Shown here: one piece after another, positions 35,541-47,969 of the stretch
Position numbering within the stretch: the stretch's first letter is position 1
How the letters are laid out: each line of letters starts with the position of its first letter
Source: Homarus americanus
Taxonomy: Eukaryota; Arthropoda; Malacostraca; Decapoda; Nephropidae
Assembly (NCBI RefSeq): GCF_018991925.1
Contig: NW_024735503.1
Location: 4,694,762-4,758,761 of the forward strand
Length of the DNA: 64,000 nt
Direction of reading: 5' to 3'
Notes under the pieces: generated by a model
Databases searched by the model: none
Told to the model about the DNA's origin: nothing
The model's input: only the letters and a program-made list of their open reading frames with translations
Position numbers and translations under genes: made by a program

Positions 35541-36368
35541 CCACTTCTAACTGAGGTATTATACTTTCGGGCATGGCGCGTCCTAAAGTTTAAAACTACT
35601 GAAACATTTAGATCTCATTATTTGGGTCTTTTGACCCCATTTATATTAGTTGGAAATGAATAGGATAGGTTAGGATAGTTTAAGCTAAGCCTGCTGGGGG
35701 TCCGGGGGCGGAGCCTCTGGCTAGGGCTTAGGTTAGACGACTCGTTTTCGTGTTTCCCCACCCAAACCCCGATTTCGCAGGCTCTCCCATTATCGATGGG
35801 GAAGGCAAATAAGCAATTTCAAAAATGAAGGTCAGATTCGTTTAAAACATACCAAAATACAGAGGAAAATCATATTAGTCAACCCCATGCATGTTATTTA
35901 ACGTAAAATCAGATGATCCATATTACGCTCAATAGCCCAAAACAGTCTAACTTCATTATTGAGTCCCCCATCGGAGACGTCCGTTTTCTCACTGCTTCAG
36001 TACGCCTGAGACATTCGTTTTATCTCTGATACTTCGGAGACTCTAGTATTTCTTAGTATCTCAAGTCATGTTATGAGATTATGAATGAATGCGTAGGTGT
36101 TACATTAAAATAGATATCTCTGCTTACAGATGAAACATTCAAGATCCCTTGTGAGTGATGTTGTAAGCTTCAGTTTCACACATCGCTAATGGTCACACCG
36201 CTCCTGCCGTGGCTGTATTTACATAAGTGACGTCACCAAAGACGTCACCGAGTCGTGATCGTAAAATCTCCATTCGGTGGGAACAGGTCTGTCCATTCGT
36301 TGCTTTGATAGATAAATTCGTGTTCAGATAAGAGTCGTCACAGAAGTTGCATTGGCTCAGAGGGCCCA
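35541..36368. other. No gene; contains second copies of repeats
   Basis: It holds the second copy of the 105-bp repeat (35555-35660) and the block at 35985-36130 shared with 30640-30830. Confidence 0.4.
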
Positions 36369-36725
36369 TTTTTTTAATGGGGATTAGCCGTGGAAACAGG
36401 TCAATGACCCACATCATGACCTGGGGGCGAAAAATATACTACTACTACTAATAATAATAAAAATTATAGAAAATCATAAAAAATATTAAATAAAATATAA
36501 TATAATAATAATAATAATAATAAAGGACCATTAATAAAAAAGATCAATAGTGAGAAACCTTATATGTATGTTGTGTTGTCAAAGTAAAAGGAGACAATTG
36601 AGACCCTGCAATTGTGTGTAAATGAGGCAGAAAGTCAGATCAGCAACGAGGGACACTGTCACAATTTTTGTGATGCCATATGGCAGCACATTATGCTTCC
36701 AATATCTTCCCAGGCGGTAGTACTG
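36369..36725. repeat. Composite repeat copy 2: LINE tail, (AAT)n, conserved block
   Basis: Same order as 7303-7805: ATTAGCCGTGGAAACAGGTCA ... CCTGGGGGCGAAAAAT, AAT repeats 36440-36525, then GAGACCCTGCAATTGTGTGT and TTATGCTTCCAATATCTTCC. This copy lacks about 23 bp (GGTCTACCATTAGACAAC region) present in the other two. Confidence 0.8.
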
Positions 36726-36749
36726 TAGTGGAAACTCTCCCCTACAACT

Positions 36750-36901
36750 GCTGACTGATCACTCCCTCTCGATACCAGCCAATCAGCAGCGAGTTCCACA
36801 GACCAGGCCTCACTTGCGAACCGCGCGGTGATTGGCGCCGGTCATTTCGCACCTCGCTTCTCTGATCCTGGAGAATCGTATACTTACACCTTAGCCTAGC
36901 C
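36750..36901 (+). promoter_or_regulatory. Promoter-like region with CCAAT boxes and an E2F-like site
   Basis: GCCAATCAGCAGCG (about 36778), then GTGATTGGCGCCGGTC (about 36828; an inverted CCAAT overlapping TTGGCGCC), in locally GC-rich DNA, lie 70-120 bp before an ATG in good context (AGCCATGG). No transcript evidence is available. Confidence 0.3.
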
Positions 36902-37012
36902 ATGGACATCACAATACCTGCAAAAACCCTCCACGCAAATTGCAGAAGACCTGTATATGCCAAAAGAAAAAAGAAAGAAAGTAATAATAACCCAACTCTA
37001 TCAACAGTATAG
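36902..37012 (+). CDS. Short ORF downstream of the promoter-like region
   Basis: 36 codons: MDITIPAKTLHANCRRPVYA, then KRKKKESNNN and a short end before TAG. A basic KRKKK stretch is followed by GAAAGTAATA, which could be a weak splice donor. It may be the first exon of a gene or chance. I do not recognise the sequence. Confidence 0.22.
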   Translation: MDITIPAKTLHANCRRPVYAKRKKKESNNNPTLSTV

Positions 37013-40000
37013 AAGTGTTTAAATCAACATGTGTCACGGAAAAACGTCTGATTGAAGCAAGTATGATTAGGGAAATGAATTCCATAAGCCTTAGGGATGG
37101 TCAGTACAAAACTAATATTTGTCAGTGGCCTAAGGTTAAAATCGCTTTGAAAGCATTTGAGGTAGATGTAGGATAGATGATTAGTGGGTCTCAAGGTTTT
37201 GACCTGACTTGACCTTACTTGTTACGTCACTCATTTTTATAAGCTCTTCTTTCGTGTGCGGTGGAGGTGGTGTGTGGACAATAACTGATTGTTAAAATTT
37301 GCAAAATATTAGTCTAGTTGCCATATATTTAGAGAAAAATGCTAACTTAACCTAACCTACCCGTCCTGACCTAACTTAACCTTACCCCTAGGTAACGTTT
37401 GATTGTTCTATCACAGGGTGGACATGTCTGTGCTCCTGGTCTATGCAGTATTTATGTGGATAAACGGCACTATAAATTATTATTATTCTCGGAACTCAAC
37501 ATTTGGTTTTAACATTTTTGGCGAAACGGGTACATTTACGTATAATTTGAGTAGCCCAGTCAGGTCTTGGCGCGAAGAAAACTGATTTCTGAAATTAATG
37601 CGTCTTCCCAACGCCTGTGTTTTAGTGGGGACCACTCAGTAGGCGTGATGTGGTTTTCCTTGACCTTCAGGAAGCGCGACCCACGTTGGGGCCCTGTGTG
37701 GAGCATAACGACTGGTGGGAGGAGCTTAAGAGCTGAAGGAAACTTTAAATGACGTCATCAGTTACTACATTTAGCTAGTTCTTCACCATGTTCAAGAGTT
37801 ACCTCTTGAATATTTAGTGTAATGTCACGTAATGGAGTGTATTTATCAACTTGATTTATTTTCTCTATCGTCGTGTATTATGAATTTTTCAGAGCTTTTC
37901 AGACTCCGCTGAAGGTCTTCCCGCCAATGCCCACTGTATTTATGAACAAATGCATTATTTGAAAGGTAAATTCTAATTATTCTATTTTTTCCATCTATTT
38001 GTTTGTTTAAATAAGAATAACATTTTCACTAACTCTTTTTTTCCCTCAGTGTAATCTCTTTATCAAATTATATAATTATTTTAGTATCGTACGGTTTTGT
38101 CAGTAAGTTCGTTGCCTTTAAGAAACAATTTATTAATTTTTGTTTAAGTTGTTTTTGATCTCGTTCGTCAGGTCACAATTCCTCTGAATTTTCATGTTTT
38201 TCTTCTGTTTATCACTTTTCTATTGTCTATTTATGAGCTATTCGACCATTTTCGCTTTTAATCCAATATTTGAGATATTCTTAGCTACTGACTTTTTTCA
38301 AAATTTATTGTATTTCCATGCTTAAGCTTGTTCCATTTTCTTTCACTTTCATTTTCATTTGGTTTACTATCTCCGTCTTTCGTACTCATTTTCGAATTGA
38401 ATAATTCAATATTTTGTTAATTTTTGTGCAGCTTTGTTCACGAGGCTTAGGAATAGTCACCTTTACTTGCTTCACATTGTTGGTGATGTCAGTCCTTCAC
38501 ACCAGAAAATAGTAGTCGAGATTTTTCGTACACGTATTGTCATAATTATTACCTCCAGGGCCTAACAAATATTGCCAGAACTCGCAATATGTAACATATA
38601 TTTACTATACCATAGGATATGCGTATCCAGTGTAAACCATGCTATCTTATTCATAATTGTATATTCATAGCGAAGTAACATGTACAGATAAAGAGAATAC
38701 ATGAAATTAAATAGAAAAGTTAGGGATTAGTGAGTGAGGTGTGTTGCCGGGGGAGGTTGGCAACAGTGGGGCGAGGTTGTGGGTGGGGGCTGGTCTCAAG
38801 ACAACTTCACTCCACTGCCACGTCCCGGTACTGAACACATCCTCTCTGTACGCACCATAGTACGAGTTTGTTGTTGTGTGTGAACGTTTTCCATCACGCG
38901 CCAAAGTACGGTTTGACAATCACGTTGTAATTCTTACTCATAAGTGGTTTTATCTTCTGGGTTTAAGAAATTACTTGTGAGGGTGATCATTGTATCTAAC
39001 GATTTTTTTTGTGTTTAGGCGTGATCAATCGATTAATTTTACCTGTTGTCATTGGATTGTGTGTGGGAATGTGAATTGTGTCCACCGTTAATGAGGCCAT
39101 TACACCCTCATCGTACAATACTTGTTACAATCAATGGGTTAGTCATGTGTCCGTGCACGTAGACTCGCCGGCAATAGTAGAATGGCGCACGTGTGTGGTG
39201 TATAACACTCTAAATTTTATGAGTGGAATCAGTTTAACAGTGAGGGTAGAGGTTGTAGCCTGTTACAAAAGCCACCACTTTACAAAGAATAAGCAATGCA
39301 GTGTGAGGTCGCTGCCATTGAGTACAGTATCTGATGTTAACGTTTATTTCTCTGTCCGCCTCAAAAATGAATATTATTTCGATACTCCATCTCAAAATTG
39401 ATCCCCAGATTGAGTATTCAGTCGTCTTGAATTTTAAGAATTTTATATTAGTCATATGATGAATAATTTTGGATTTATCTCAGGGATGTGGATGAAATGC
39501 AAGCGCATTACACGAGGCCAATTTCTTCGGTTGATTAGTATTATATATTATTTTCTGTCCCAGTTATATCCTGATGATGAGAGTGAGACCAGTCTACCGT
39601 CGGTATACCTGAACTATCAAATTTCTCACTGACGGTAGCTTACTGTTAGTTGAATACCAGTAATACGGCATCAACTGCTTACATTGTCTGAAGATAACAA
39701 AAGTACGTAAAATTTTTTATATTAATTTGGTAATACAAAACAACAAATGAAATAAGGACCTTGATCATATGATACACGATTCTGTTATTATCTTCCAGGT
39801 AAAGAATATTTTATTGCATCTTAAATCATAATAACATTTGAACCAGTGGCCAATATTAATTCTTTACTACCGAGTTAAAAATATCGACCAAGATACATTA
39901 TAATTATACCTTTTGTTTATGGCACCGCTAATTTCAGTCAGACACCGTCTCATGCTAGTCCCGCCAAAATTGGGCTATATCCTCTTGCATTTATATACAT

Positions 40001-40309
40001 GGCGGGCACATCTTGTCTTCACCTGGCTATATTGAATTGGTATTCGTTTTTGAGAACTTGGATCTGTTATAACCGGTGGTGTGAACTGGTGAGGGTCCTT
40101 GTCTGACCTTGGCCAGTGTCTGATTATTGTGTTAGATTTACTACCGGAAATGAAACGAATTACTTTCCGGTTTCTGTTGAGTATAGTCCCATGTGTGTGT
40201 GTGTGAGTGTTATGTATGAATGTATCTGTACACGAGGGTTTGTATTTTGGTAGTGCATTTAATCTTTTTTGTTTGTGTGAATTTTGTGAGGGTGGTTGTG
40301 TTGCCAATG
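37013..40309. other. Long stretch with no recognised gene
   Basis: AT-rich DNA with a few AACCTAACC-type runs near 37345-37385. Frames up to about 107 codons have no motif and no coding bias. No TIR pairs or tandem arrays were seen. Confidence 0.45.
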
Positions 40310-40800
40310 TGGGGGGAAAAGAGAGAGGAAGAATGAATCTGAGAGTAGGATGGATAGCGAGAAGAAGGGAAGGGAGAAACGATAAAAGGATAAGCAGTAA
40401 AGAAGGAAATGTGATTAAATAAGAGGAAGGGTGTATGGCGTAAGGGAAATGAAGGAATAAGAGAATGAAATATCAGAGGAAAAGTAAGAAAGCCGATAAC
40501 CAGGGAGAGAAGGAAGAAAAGTAGCTAAAGAGAAGAATATAGGACTTAGGGAGTGGAAGGGAATTGAAATTAATCAAGAAGGAGATTAAGAAAAGGAAAA
40601 CAGCATAAAACTCTGAAATAAAGTAGAAATGAAAAAAATAGAAAAGTAGTGGAAGGAAAGGCTAGCTAGATGACAGGATTAGCAAGGGGTAATAGGAGAA
40701 ATAAGAAGGAAGAGGAAGGAGATATAGGAAGAAGAGGGAGACGAGGGAGGGGGAGGAGGAAGACGATGAAGGAAGAGAAAGGGAAGGAGGAGGTAGGTTT
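40310..40800. repeat. Purine-rich (GA-rich) tract
   Basis: Almost entirely A and G on the plus strand, with GAAGGA, GGAGGAGG and AGAAGAAG runs, and non-periodic. Confidence 0.85.
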
Positions 40801-40914
40801 GGTGAGGTTGTGGGAGAGACGCGTGCTGTAGATCACCATTAAGAGATTGTGTCACGGGGCAGTAAGCTGACCACCCTCCCCACATGCCTGCTGTGACACT
40901 CCTACCATGACACC

Positions 40915-41490
40915 TAGCGTGGCACCTCTTCCGTGACACTTGCTCGATACCTAGCGTGACACGACACTCCTGCCATGACACTTGGCGTAACACGCCTGCC
41001 ATGACACTTGGCGTAACACTCCTGCCATGACACTTGGCGTAACACTCCTGCCATGACACTTGGCGTAACACTCCTGCCATGACACTTGGCGTAACACTCC
41101 TGCCATGACACCTAGTGTGGCACTCATGTCATGACGCCCGGCGTGACACTCCTGCCATGACACTCCTACCATGATACATGGCATGGCACTCCTGGAATGA
41201 TACTCCTGACATGACACCTTGACACCTAGCGTGACACTCCTGCCATGATACTCATGTTATGTCACCTAGCATGACACTCCTGTCATGACGCCCGGCGTGA
41301 CACGCCTGCCATGACGCCCGGCATGACACTCCTACCATGATACATGGCATGACACTCCTGGAATGATACTCCTGACATGACACCTTAACACCTAGCGTGA
41401 CACTCCTACCATGATACTCCTGTTATGTCACCTAGCATGACACTCCTGTCATGACACCCGGCATGACACCCACCATGGCAAACCCATCAT
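40915..41490. repeat. Minisatellite, unit about 31 bp (CCATGACACTTGGCGTAACA type)
   Basis: The first part has near-identical units with CTCCTGCCATGACACTTGGC. The second half (41110-41490) holds degenerate variants such as CCCGGCGTGACACTCCT and a larger duplicated segment (GATACATGGCATG...GACACCTTGACACC). Confidence 0.92.
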
Positions 41491-41737
41491 GACCCACCCA
41501 CATTAAAATTCAGAGATAAGGATCGCAATTAAAAAATTACATTACATTTATCAGTTTACCATTCCTGTGTGTAGTGTGCTGTATCTCACAGGGTAGTGAA
41601 CTGTATCCGTGTAGTTGTCTGTATATGCAAGTACTCTCACGGTTTTCTTGTGTACTTTGACGGTCAGACTCTTCCAACTCCGTCCATTTCAACAAAGCTC
41701 TAACGAGACGAGTTATAATGAGACCCTTCCGATGGGG
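41491..41737. other. Unique spacer between two minisatellites
   Basis: No gene or repeat recognised. Confidence 0.5.
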
Positions 41738-42660
41738 CAATGTTGGCAGACTGTAAGCTTATCCCAGATGTTGGCAGACTGCAGAGTTATTCCAGGTGTT
41801 GGCAGACTGTAAGCTTATCCCAGATGTTGGCAGACTGCAGACTTATTCCAGGTGTTGGCAGAATGCAGACTTATCCTAGGTGTTGGCAGACTGCAGACTT
41901 ATCCCAGGTGTTGGCAGACTGTTGACTTATCCCAGGTGTTGGCAGACTATAAGCTTATCCCAGGTGTTGGCAGACTATGCTTATCCCAGGTGTTGGCAGA
42001 CTGAGACTTATCCCAGGTGTTGGCAGACTGAGACTTATCCCAGGTGTTGGCAGACTGTAGACTTATCCCAGGTGTTGGCAGACTGTAGACTTATCCCAGG
42101 TGTTGGCAGACTGTAAACTTATCCCAGGTGTTGGCAGACTGTAGACTTATCCCAGGTGTTGGCAGACTGCAGACTTATCCCAAGTGTTGGCAGCTGCAGA
42201 CTTATCCCAAGTGTTGGCAGACTGTAGACTTATCCCAGGTGTTGGCAGATTGTAGACTTATCCCAGGTGTTGGCAGATTGTAGACTTATCCCAGGTGTTG
42301 TCAGACTGCAGACTTATCCCAGGTGTGGCAGCATATAAGCTTATCCCAGGTGTTGGCAGACTGTAGATTTATCCCAGGTGTTGTCAGACTGCAGACTTAT
42401 CCCAGGTGTTGGCAGACTGTAGACTTATCCCAGGTGTTGGCAGACTGTAGACTTATCCCAGGTGTTGGCAGACTGTAGAGTTATTCCAGGTGTTGGCAGA
42501 CTGTAGAGTTATCCCAGGTGTTGGCAGACTGTAGAGTTATCCCAGGTGTTGGCAGACTGTAGAGTTATTCCAGGTGTTGGCAGACTGTAGAGTTATCCCA
42601 GGTGTTGGCAGACTGTAGACTTATCCCAGGTGTTGGCAGACCGTAGACTTATCCCAGGCG
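41738..42660. repeat. Minisatellite, 28-bp unit, about 33 copies
   Basis: The unit is GTTGGCAGACTGTAGACTTA followed by TCCCAGGT. Variants include TGCAGACT, TATAAGCT and AGAGTTAT, and these variants cluster (for example five AGAGTTAT units in a row at 42470-42600). Units are contiguous with no spacers. Confidence 0.97.
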
Positions 42661-42782
42661 TTAAAATTTCCTCGCTTTAACTACCAGGGTTTTTGTTATT
42701 GGTTTATGTGTTTTAACTACAAGGGTAATTATTATATTTATAGCTTTGGATGCAAGTAGGTAGTAGTCAGCCATCAAACAGA

Positions 42783-43090
42783 GAAGTACTACCGCCTGGG
42801 AAGATATTGGAAGCATAATGTATTGTCTAATGGTAGACCCTGCTGCCATATGGCATCACGAAGATTGTGACCAAGTCCCAGGTTGCTGATCTGACTTTCT
42901 GCCTCATTTACACACAATTGAAGGGTCCTTTTTTCTCTTACTTTGACAACACAAATATACATTATATTGTTTATCACTATTGATTTTTTTTAATTCTTTA
43001 TGGTTCTTTAATATTATTATTACAGTGTTGTTATTATTGTTACCATAATTTTTAATTTTGTATTTTTAATATAGATTTTATTTACTATGA

Positions 43091-43146
<56 letters not shown>

Positions 43147-43215
43147 TACTACTACATTTTCGCCCCCCAGGCCCCGATGTGGATCAGTGACCTGTGCCTG
43201 GTGGGGTAATCCCCG
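42783..43215. repeat. Composite repeat copy 3, reversed
   Basis: In inverse order relative to 7303-7805: GTACTACCGCCTGGGAAGAT, the conserved block to about 42930, (ATT)n at 43085-43150, then TTCGCCCCCCAGGCCCCGAT ... GTGCCTGGTGGGGTAAT. Confidence 0.8.
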
Positions 43216-43469
43216 AAAAAAAAAATGTTTCGTTAACCATCATTATTAAACACCTGTTACCTGTCATTATTTCTTTAATTAGACTTCATTACGTATATCG
43301 ATTTACTGCTGCGATTTGAAAGCGTTTGAATATCGTCCTAAATTTAGAGTCCTCATTTTGGGGGAGAGAGAGTAGTGGTCTTATGGCTCTGGCTGGGGGA
43401 GTGTGAGCATAACTTCCGCTAAGGAGACATTCCCCTCAACGTTTGGGAGTGTAACATTAGCTGGGTGTG

Positions 43470-43942
43470 TCCTGCTGCCTCCCTCTGCTGCCACCTATAC
43501 TTCCTTTTCTCCTCCTGCTGCCACCTCCCTCCTTCTGCTGCCACCCACCTTCTGCCATCACCTCCTGCCTACCTCCCACTCCTTACCACCTTCTGCCACC
43601 CACCTCCTGCTGCCTCCTCCTTCTGCTGCCACCCACCTCCTGCTGCCACCCACCTCCTGCCCCACCTCCTGCTGCACCCACCTCCTCCCTTCTTTCCTCC
43701 ATTTCTGCCTTTCTTCTCCCCCAACATCACATGTAGGTCCCCCCTCCTTACCTCTGTTTCACTAATTTAGTTTTCCTCGTCTCTTCTTTCTTCTTCTCTT
43801 ACTCCTGTCTTCTTTCTTTCTTTCGCCTGTTCCAGCTTTCTAGTGTCCCAAATTGTCTTAGCCACTTGACTCTTCCCGGTTATTCATTCCTCGTATCCCT
43901 ATTCTTTAGTCTCTCTTTCTCTTTCCACACTGTGCGACTCTC

Positions 43943-44000
<58 letters not shown>

Positions 44001-44760
44001 CAGTGTCCTTCATCTCGCCATTCCCTCCTTCCCTTGTTTATATATTTCTCCTCGTTTTATCTTTCCTTGTTTATTTACTTTTCTCTTTATTTTTCTCCCT
44101 GATTTTGCATTCCTCCTTCGTTCTTCTTTACTCCATTCCTCTATTCCTCCACCACTCACCTCCCTCCTGCCCTCCCTCACCTCTCCCTTCTGCCCTCCAC
44201 ATCCCTCCCTCCTGCCCTCACATCCCTCCCTCCTGCCCTCCCACTCACCTCTCCCTCCTGCCCTCCCTCCTCTCCCTCCTGCCTCGCTCCTCCCTCCTGC
44301 CCTCACTCATCCCTCCTCCTGCCCTCCACTCATCCCTCCTCCTGCCTCGCATCCCTCCAACCTCCTCCTTCCCTTCATTCGTCATCCTGACCCCATTGAG
44401 TTCAAATGACACGCGGCTCCTGCAACACGACACCTCCCTCACTCCACCACCATCTCTGACAATCCCTACCCCCCTCATCCCCCCATCACCACACCCTCCA
44501 CCACCCTCCCTCCACCCCACCATCTCTCACCCCCCACACCTCCCTCACCCCACACCTCCCTCACCCCACCACCACCACCACCCTCATCCCACACCTTCCT
44601 CACCCCCACCACCACCCTCATCCCCACACCTCCTCACTCCCTCCATCTCCCTCATCCCCACACCTCCTCACCCCACCTGCCCCCACCATCATCATCCCCA
44701 CACACCTCCCTCACTCCCCCACTATCTCCCTCACTCCCCCACCACTACTTCCTAAAGCTA
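43470..44760. repeat. Pyrimidine-rich low-complexity block with (CT)n
   Basis: CTCCTGCTGCCACCCAC repeats at 43490-43690, a (CT)25 run at 43947-43996, CTCCCTCCTGCCCTC repeats at 44155-44350, and CACCCC(A)CACCTCC repeats to 44745. Pro/Ser/Leu-rich frames of 100-250 codons across it come from the composition and are not genes. Confidence 0.93.
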
Positions 44761-44908
44761 AACGTATCAGTATATAGATTTTCATTTGAGGTGTTTCAGA
44801 GAGTTGGATCATATTACCAATTTTTTCCGTAATAGCATTTTGTCGTCGGTCATATTGAGTTATGGGTCCAGATTTTGTAAGATTATTACGGTATTATTAT
44901 TTTATCTT

Positions 44909-45064
44909 AACTGGTGGTAAAATAACGTAATGAGTATTTAATTGGCGGTGAAATAACATAATGGGTATTTAATTGGCGGTGAAATAACATAATGGGTATT
45001 TAATTGGCGGTGAAATAACATAATGGGTATTTAATTGGCGGTGAAATAACATAATGGGTATTTA
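44909..45064. repeat. 31-bp tandem repeat, 5 copies
   Basis: The unit is AATTGGCGGTGAAATAACAT followed by AATGGGTATTT. The first copy is diverged and the last four are almost identical. Confidence 0.95.
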
Positions 45065-45350
45065 GGGTTTTGATGATTATATTGATGCATCAGAGTTGAC
45101 TTTTATTATTTGAATCATTGTTTAATTGGGTTGTTTACACTAGTTCTCTAATCATTAGTTCAAGGAGAAGAAATATCGTTAATAGCATCTCCCAATACAA
45201 CTTTTCCAATCCGGTAACTCTTAAAAATATTTGTGTTCGTTCAATTATCCTATAGAGACTATATCCTTAACAAGAGTAATATATTGGATTAAGTTAACTA
45301 GACTATATTTGGGTGATCTTTTCCCTTATGCTTACGTGTGTTGGTCGGAT
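45065..45350. other. Spacer, nothing recognised
   Basis: AT-rich unique sequence between two tandem arrays. Confidence 0.5.
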
Positions 45351-45354
45351 ATAT

Positions 45355-45765
45355 AGCGAGGAACGTGTTTTGTCGCGGGGAACGTGTATGTCGCGGGGAA
45401 CGGGTCTTGTGTCGCGAGACGTGTCTCGTCGCGGGAAACGTGACTTGTGTCGCGGGGAACGTGTCTCGTGTCGCGGGAACGTGTCTTGTGTCGCGGTGAA
45501 CGTGTCTCGTGTCGCGGGGAACGTGACTTGTGTCGCGGGGAACGTGTCTTGTGTCGCGGGGAACGTGTCTTGTGTCGCGGGGAACGCGTCTCGTGTCGCG
45601 GGAACGTGTCTTGTGTCGCGGGGAACGTGTCTCGTGTCGCGGGGAACGTGTCTCGTGTCGCGGGAACGTGATTTGTGTCGCGGGGAACGTGTCTCGTGTC
45701 GCGGGGAACGTGTCTCGTGTCGCGGGAACGTGTCTAGTGTCGCGGGAACGTGTCTAGTGTCATTT
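45355..45765. repeat. 21-bp CpG-rich minisatellite, about 20 copies
   Basis: The unit is GTCGCGGGGAACGTGTCTTG plus T, with some 20-bp units that have lost one G. Because 21 is divisible by three, all frames stay open, giving spurious CRGERVS-type proteins on the plus strand and a matching frame on the minus strand. Confidence 0.96.
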
Positions 45766-46014
45766 GCGCTAATAGACGACTTGGCAGCTGCTGGGGGTGG
45801 GGGGAGGATCACGACTAGCGGCTCAACTGTGTTTATTTACGTGTGGTATTTGCTCTGACGGCGCCATCTTCCTGTTGCTATATTTTTTAATCGCGTGTGT
45901 GTGTGTCAGAGCTGGGCACCACACCGCTCTATCTTACTACTACACACCAGCGTGACCCTGCGTGGCACTGTACCTATATATGAGTGGTGGGAGTCTAGGA
46001 ATGATGAAGTGTGT

Positions 46015-46545
46015 GTGGATGAGACCTTGTTTTGTAGCTGTGTGGGGAGGGTCTGTGAACGTTTCTGTGTGTGTGATGGGACTTAGTTTTTGTAGCTGTG
46101 TGGGGAGGGGCTGTGAACGTTTCTGTGTGTGTGATGGGACCTTGTTTTTGTAGCTGTGTGGGGAGGGGCTGTGAACGTTTCTGTGTGTGATGGGACCCTT
46201 GTTTTTGTAGCTGTGTGGGAGGGGCTGTGAACGTTCTGTGTGTGTGAGATGGGACCTTGTTTTGTAGCTGTGTGGGGAGGGGCTGTGAACGTTTCTGTGT
46301 GTGTGATGGGACCTTGTTTTTGTAGCTGTGTTTGGAGGGGCTGTGAACGTTTCTGTATGTGTGATGGGACCTTGTTTTTGTAGCTGTGTTTGGAGGGGCT
46401 GTGAACGTTTCTGTGTGTGTGATGGGACCTTGTTTTTGTAGCTGTGGGGAGGGGCGGTGAACGTTTCTGTTTGTGTGAGATGGAACCTTGTTTTTGTAGT
46501 TGTGTGGGGAGGGGCTGTGAGCGTCTCTGTGCGTGTGTGTGATGA
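46015..46545. repeat. Minisatellite, unit about 58 bp, about 9 copies
   Basis: The unit contains GATGGGACCTTGTTTTTGTA, GCTGTGTGGGGAGGGGCTGT and GAACGTTTCTGTGTGTGT. Single-base indels shift the phase between copies. Frames on both strands are repeat-derived. Confidence 0.95.
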
Positions 46546-47969
46546 GAGAGAGACATGACCTAACCATCGTGTATGCCGTGACCCAACACCATATTTACAA
46601 CACCAAACGACCACGTAGCTTTATAATCAGATTTTCTTTTTCTTACAAGATTTCGAAGTTAAAAGAAAAATTGTTCTAGAACATTTTGTTGAACTACGAC
46701 AGATGAGCTAAACGTTGCTGACTATATCTCGTGTTGCACTACTGTATATCTCAGGTGGGGGAATATCACTGGGTTCTTGGGGGTAATCTCAGGAGTTTAT
46801 TTCACCTTGAGATTAACCACGCTAACCTAACTTAACCTAGTTCTATGTTGCAGCTTTTTGGATAGATTAGAACTTTCTTCAACTATTCAAGCTATTTTAT
46901 TGCAACAGAGGAACTAACTGTTTTTATTAATTGTTTAATAAATGTATAGAATTTCTCATATTTCTTTTCCATGTTGTTTAAAACTGGCTTTAAGGAAATC
47001 TGATGCTGATTTCCCACCATCGATCGCTGCCTCCTGGATTGACGTCATCGTTGTCAGCCTCAGGTGGTTATGTTATAGTTACGATGCCTGGTGAGGCTCC
47101 TGTAATTTTGCGTAAAAATACCCAATAATATTAATAATACTAATCCTAATAATAATAATGATAATAGAGATAATGAAAGTAATAATAAATAGAAAACATT
47201 AGAAATGAAAAAAAAATTCACAAGAAAACGAAAATAAATATAATAACAAATAACGAAGGCAAGAGAAAACAATATCTAGTAATGAGGGCCACTGATCATA
47301 ACACGAGAATTATAACTCATAAAAGACACCCTAAGACCCGCCATTAAGCTGCCTGTGGGATATCTCTCGAGTCTTCCATTTTATTATATTACTCGTAGAC
47401 GTAACGCCCATTATCATCCTGCACAATTAAAAAAAAAGTCATCATCTTGCACTGGGGCGGCCTCTTCACCGTTGACATCAGATTTGCATTTTTTTTATCA
47501 TTATCAAAACAACAGACTATTATTTTATCAATTTAGGCACAACAGACTAATATTTTGTCAATTTAGAACCAACAGACTACAGCTACACAGATTTTCAGCT
47601 AAGATGAAATTTACGTTATGGTGGAATAGCTTAATTTACAGATAAAGTAAAGAAATGTACAGTAGTTACTTTATACTGAAATTATAATACGTTTTTATTG
47701 ATCATTGCTGTTTATGAATTTTTGGGAACTTTAGAGAGGCTCCCTTGTCCGTTACTCTTGTTGATCATGTTGACATATAGCGGAGACCAACTGGGTGATA
47801 ATGGCAAGTTACCGGTCACTTGTCTTGTTATAAATGTCGAGTAAGTTGCCCGGATGTCGGTTTTATAGCACCGGACATGTTATGCACTACCTGACCGGAC
47901 TCGTGATGACCGGCTGGGGAGGCGAATGTCCCTTGTTAGCGGTCCTCCGGCGAATATTTTTCCTCCGCA
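46546..47969. other. No recognised gene; small repeats
   Basis: Positions 47500-47580 hold 2.5 copies of CAACAGACTA(A/T)TATTTTATCA with AATTTAG. Positions 47130-47270 are A-rich with AAT units. An AACCTAACTTAACC run lies near 46830. Confidence 0.45.

Noticed and set aside
41738..42660. Regular repeat array considered as a CRISPR
   Set aside because: Units are contiguous 28-mers without unique spacers, in a eukaryotic genome without cas genes. It is a minisatellite.
44003..44755. 250-codon Pro/Ser-rich frame
   Set aside because: It lies in a pyrimidine-only low-complexity block that begins in a (CT)n run, with no conserved motif.
45303..45858. Open frames of up to 181 codons on both strands with CRGERVS / RDTRHVP repeats
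   Set aside because: They are forced open by the 21-bp tandem unit. Both strands and several frames are open at once, which is typical of a repeat and not of a gene.
45940..46614. Minus-strand frames up to 224 codons rich in His/Thr/Ser
   Set aside because: They coincide with the 58-bp minisatellite, and three overlapping minus frames are open simultaneously.
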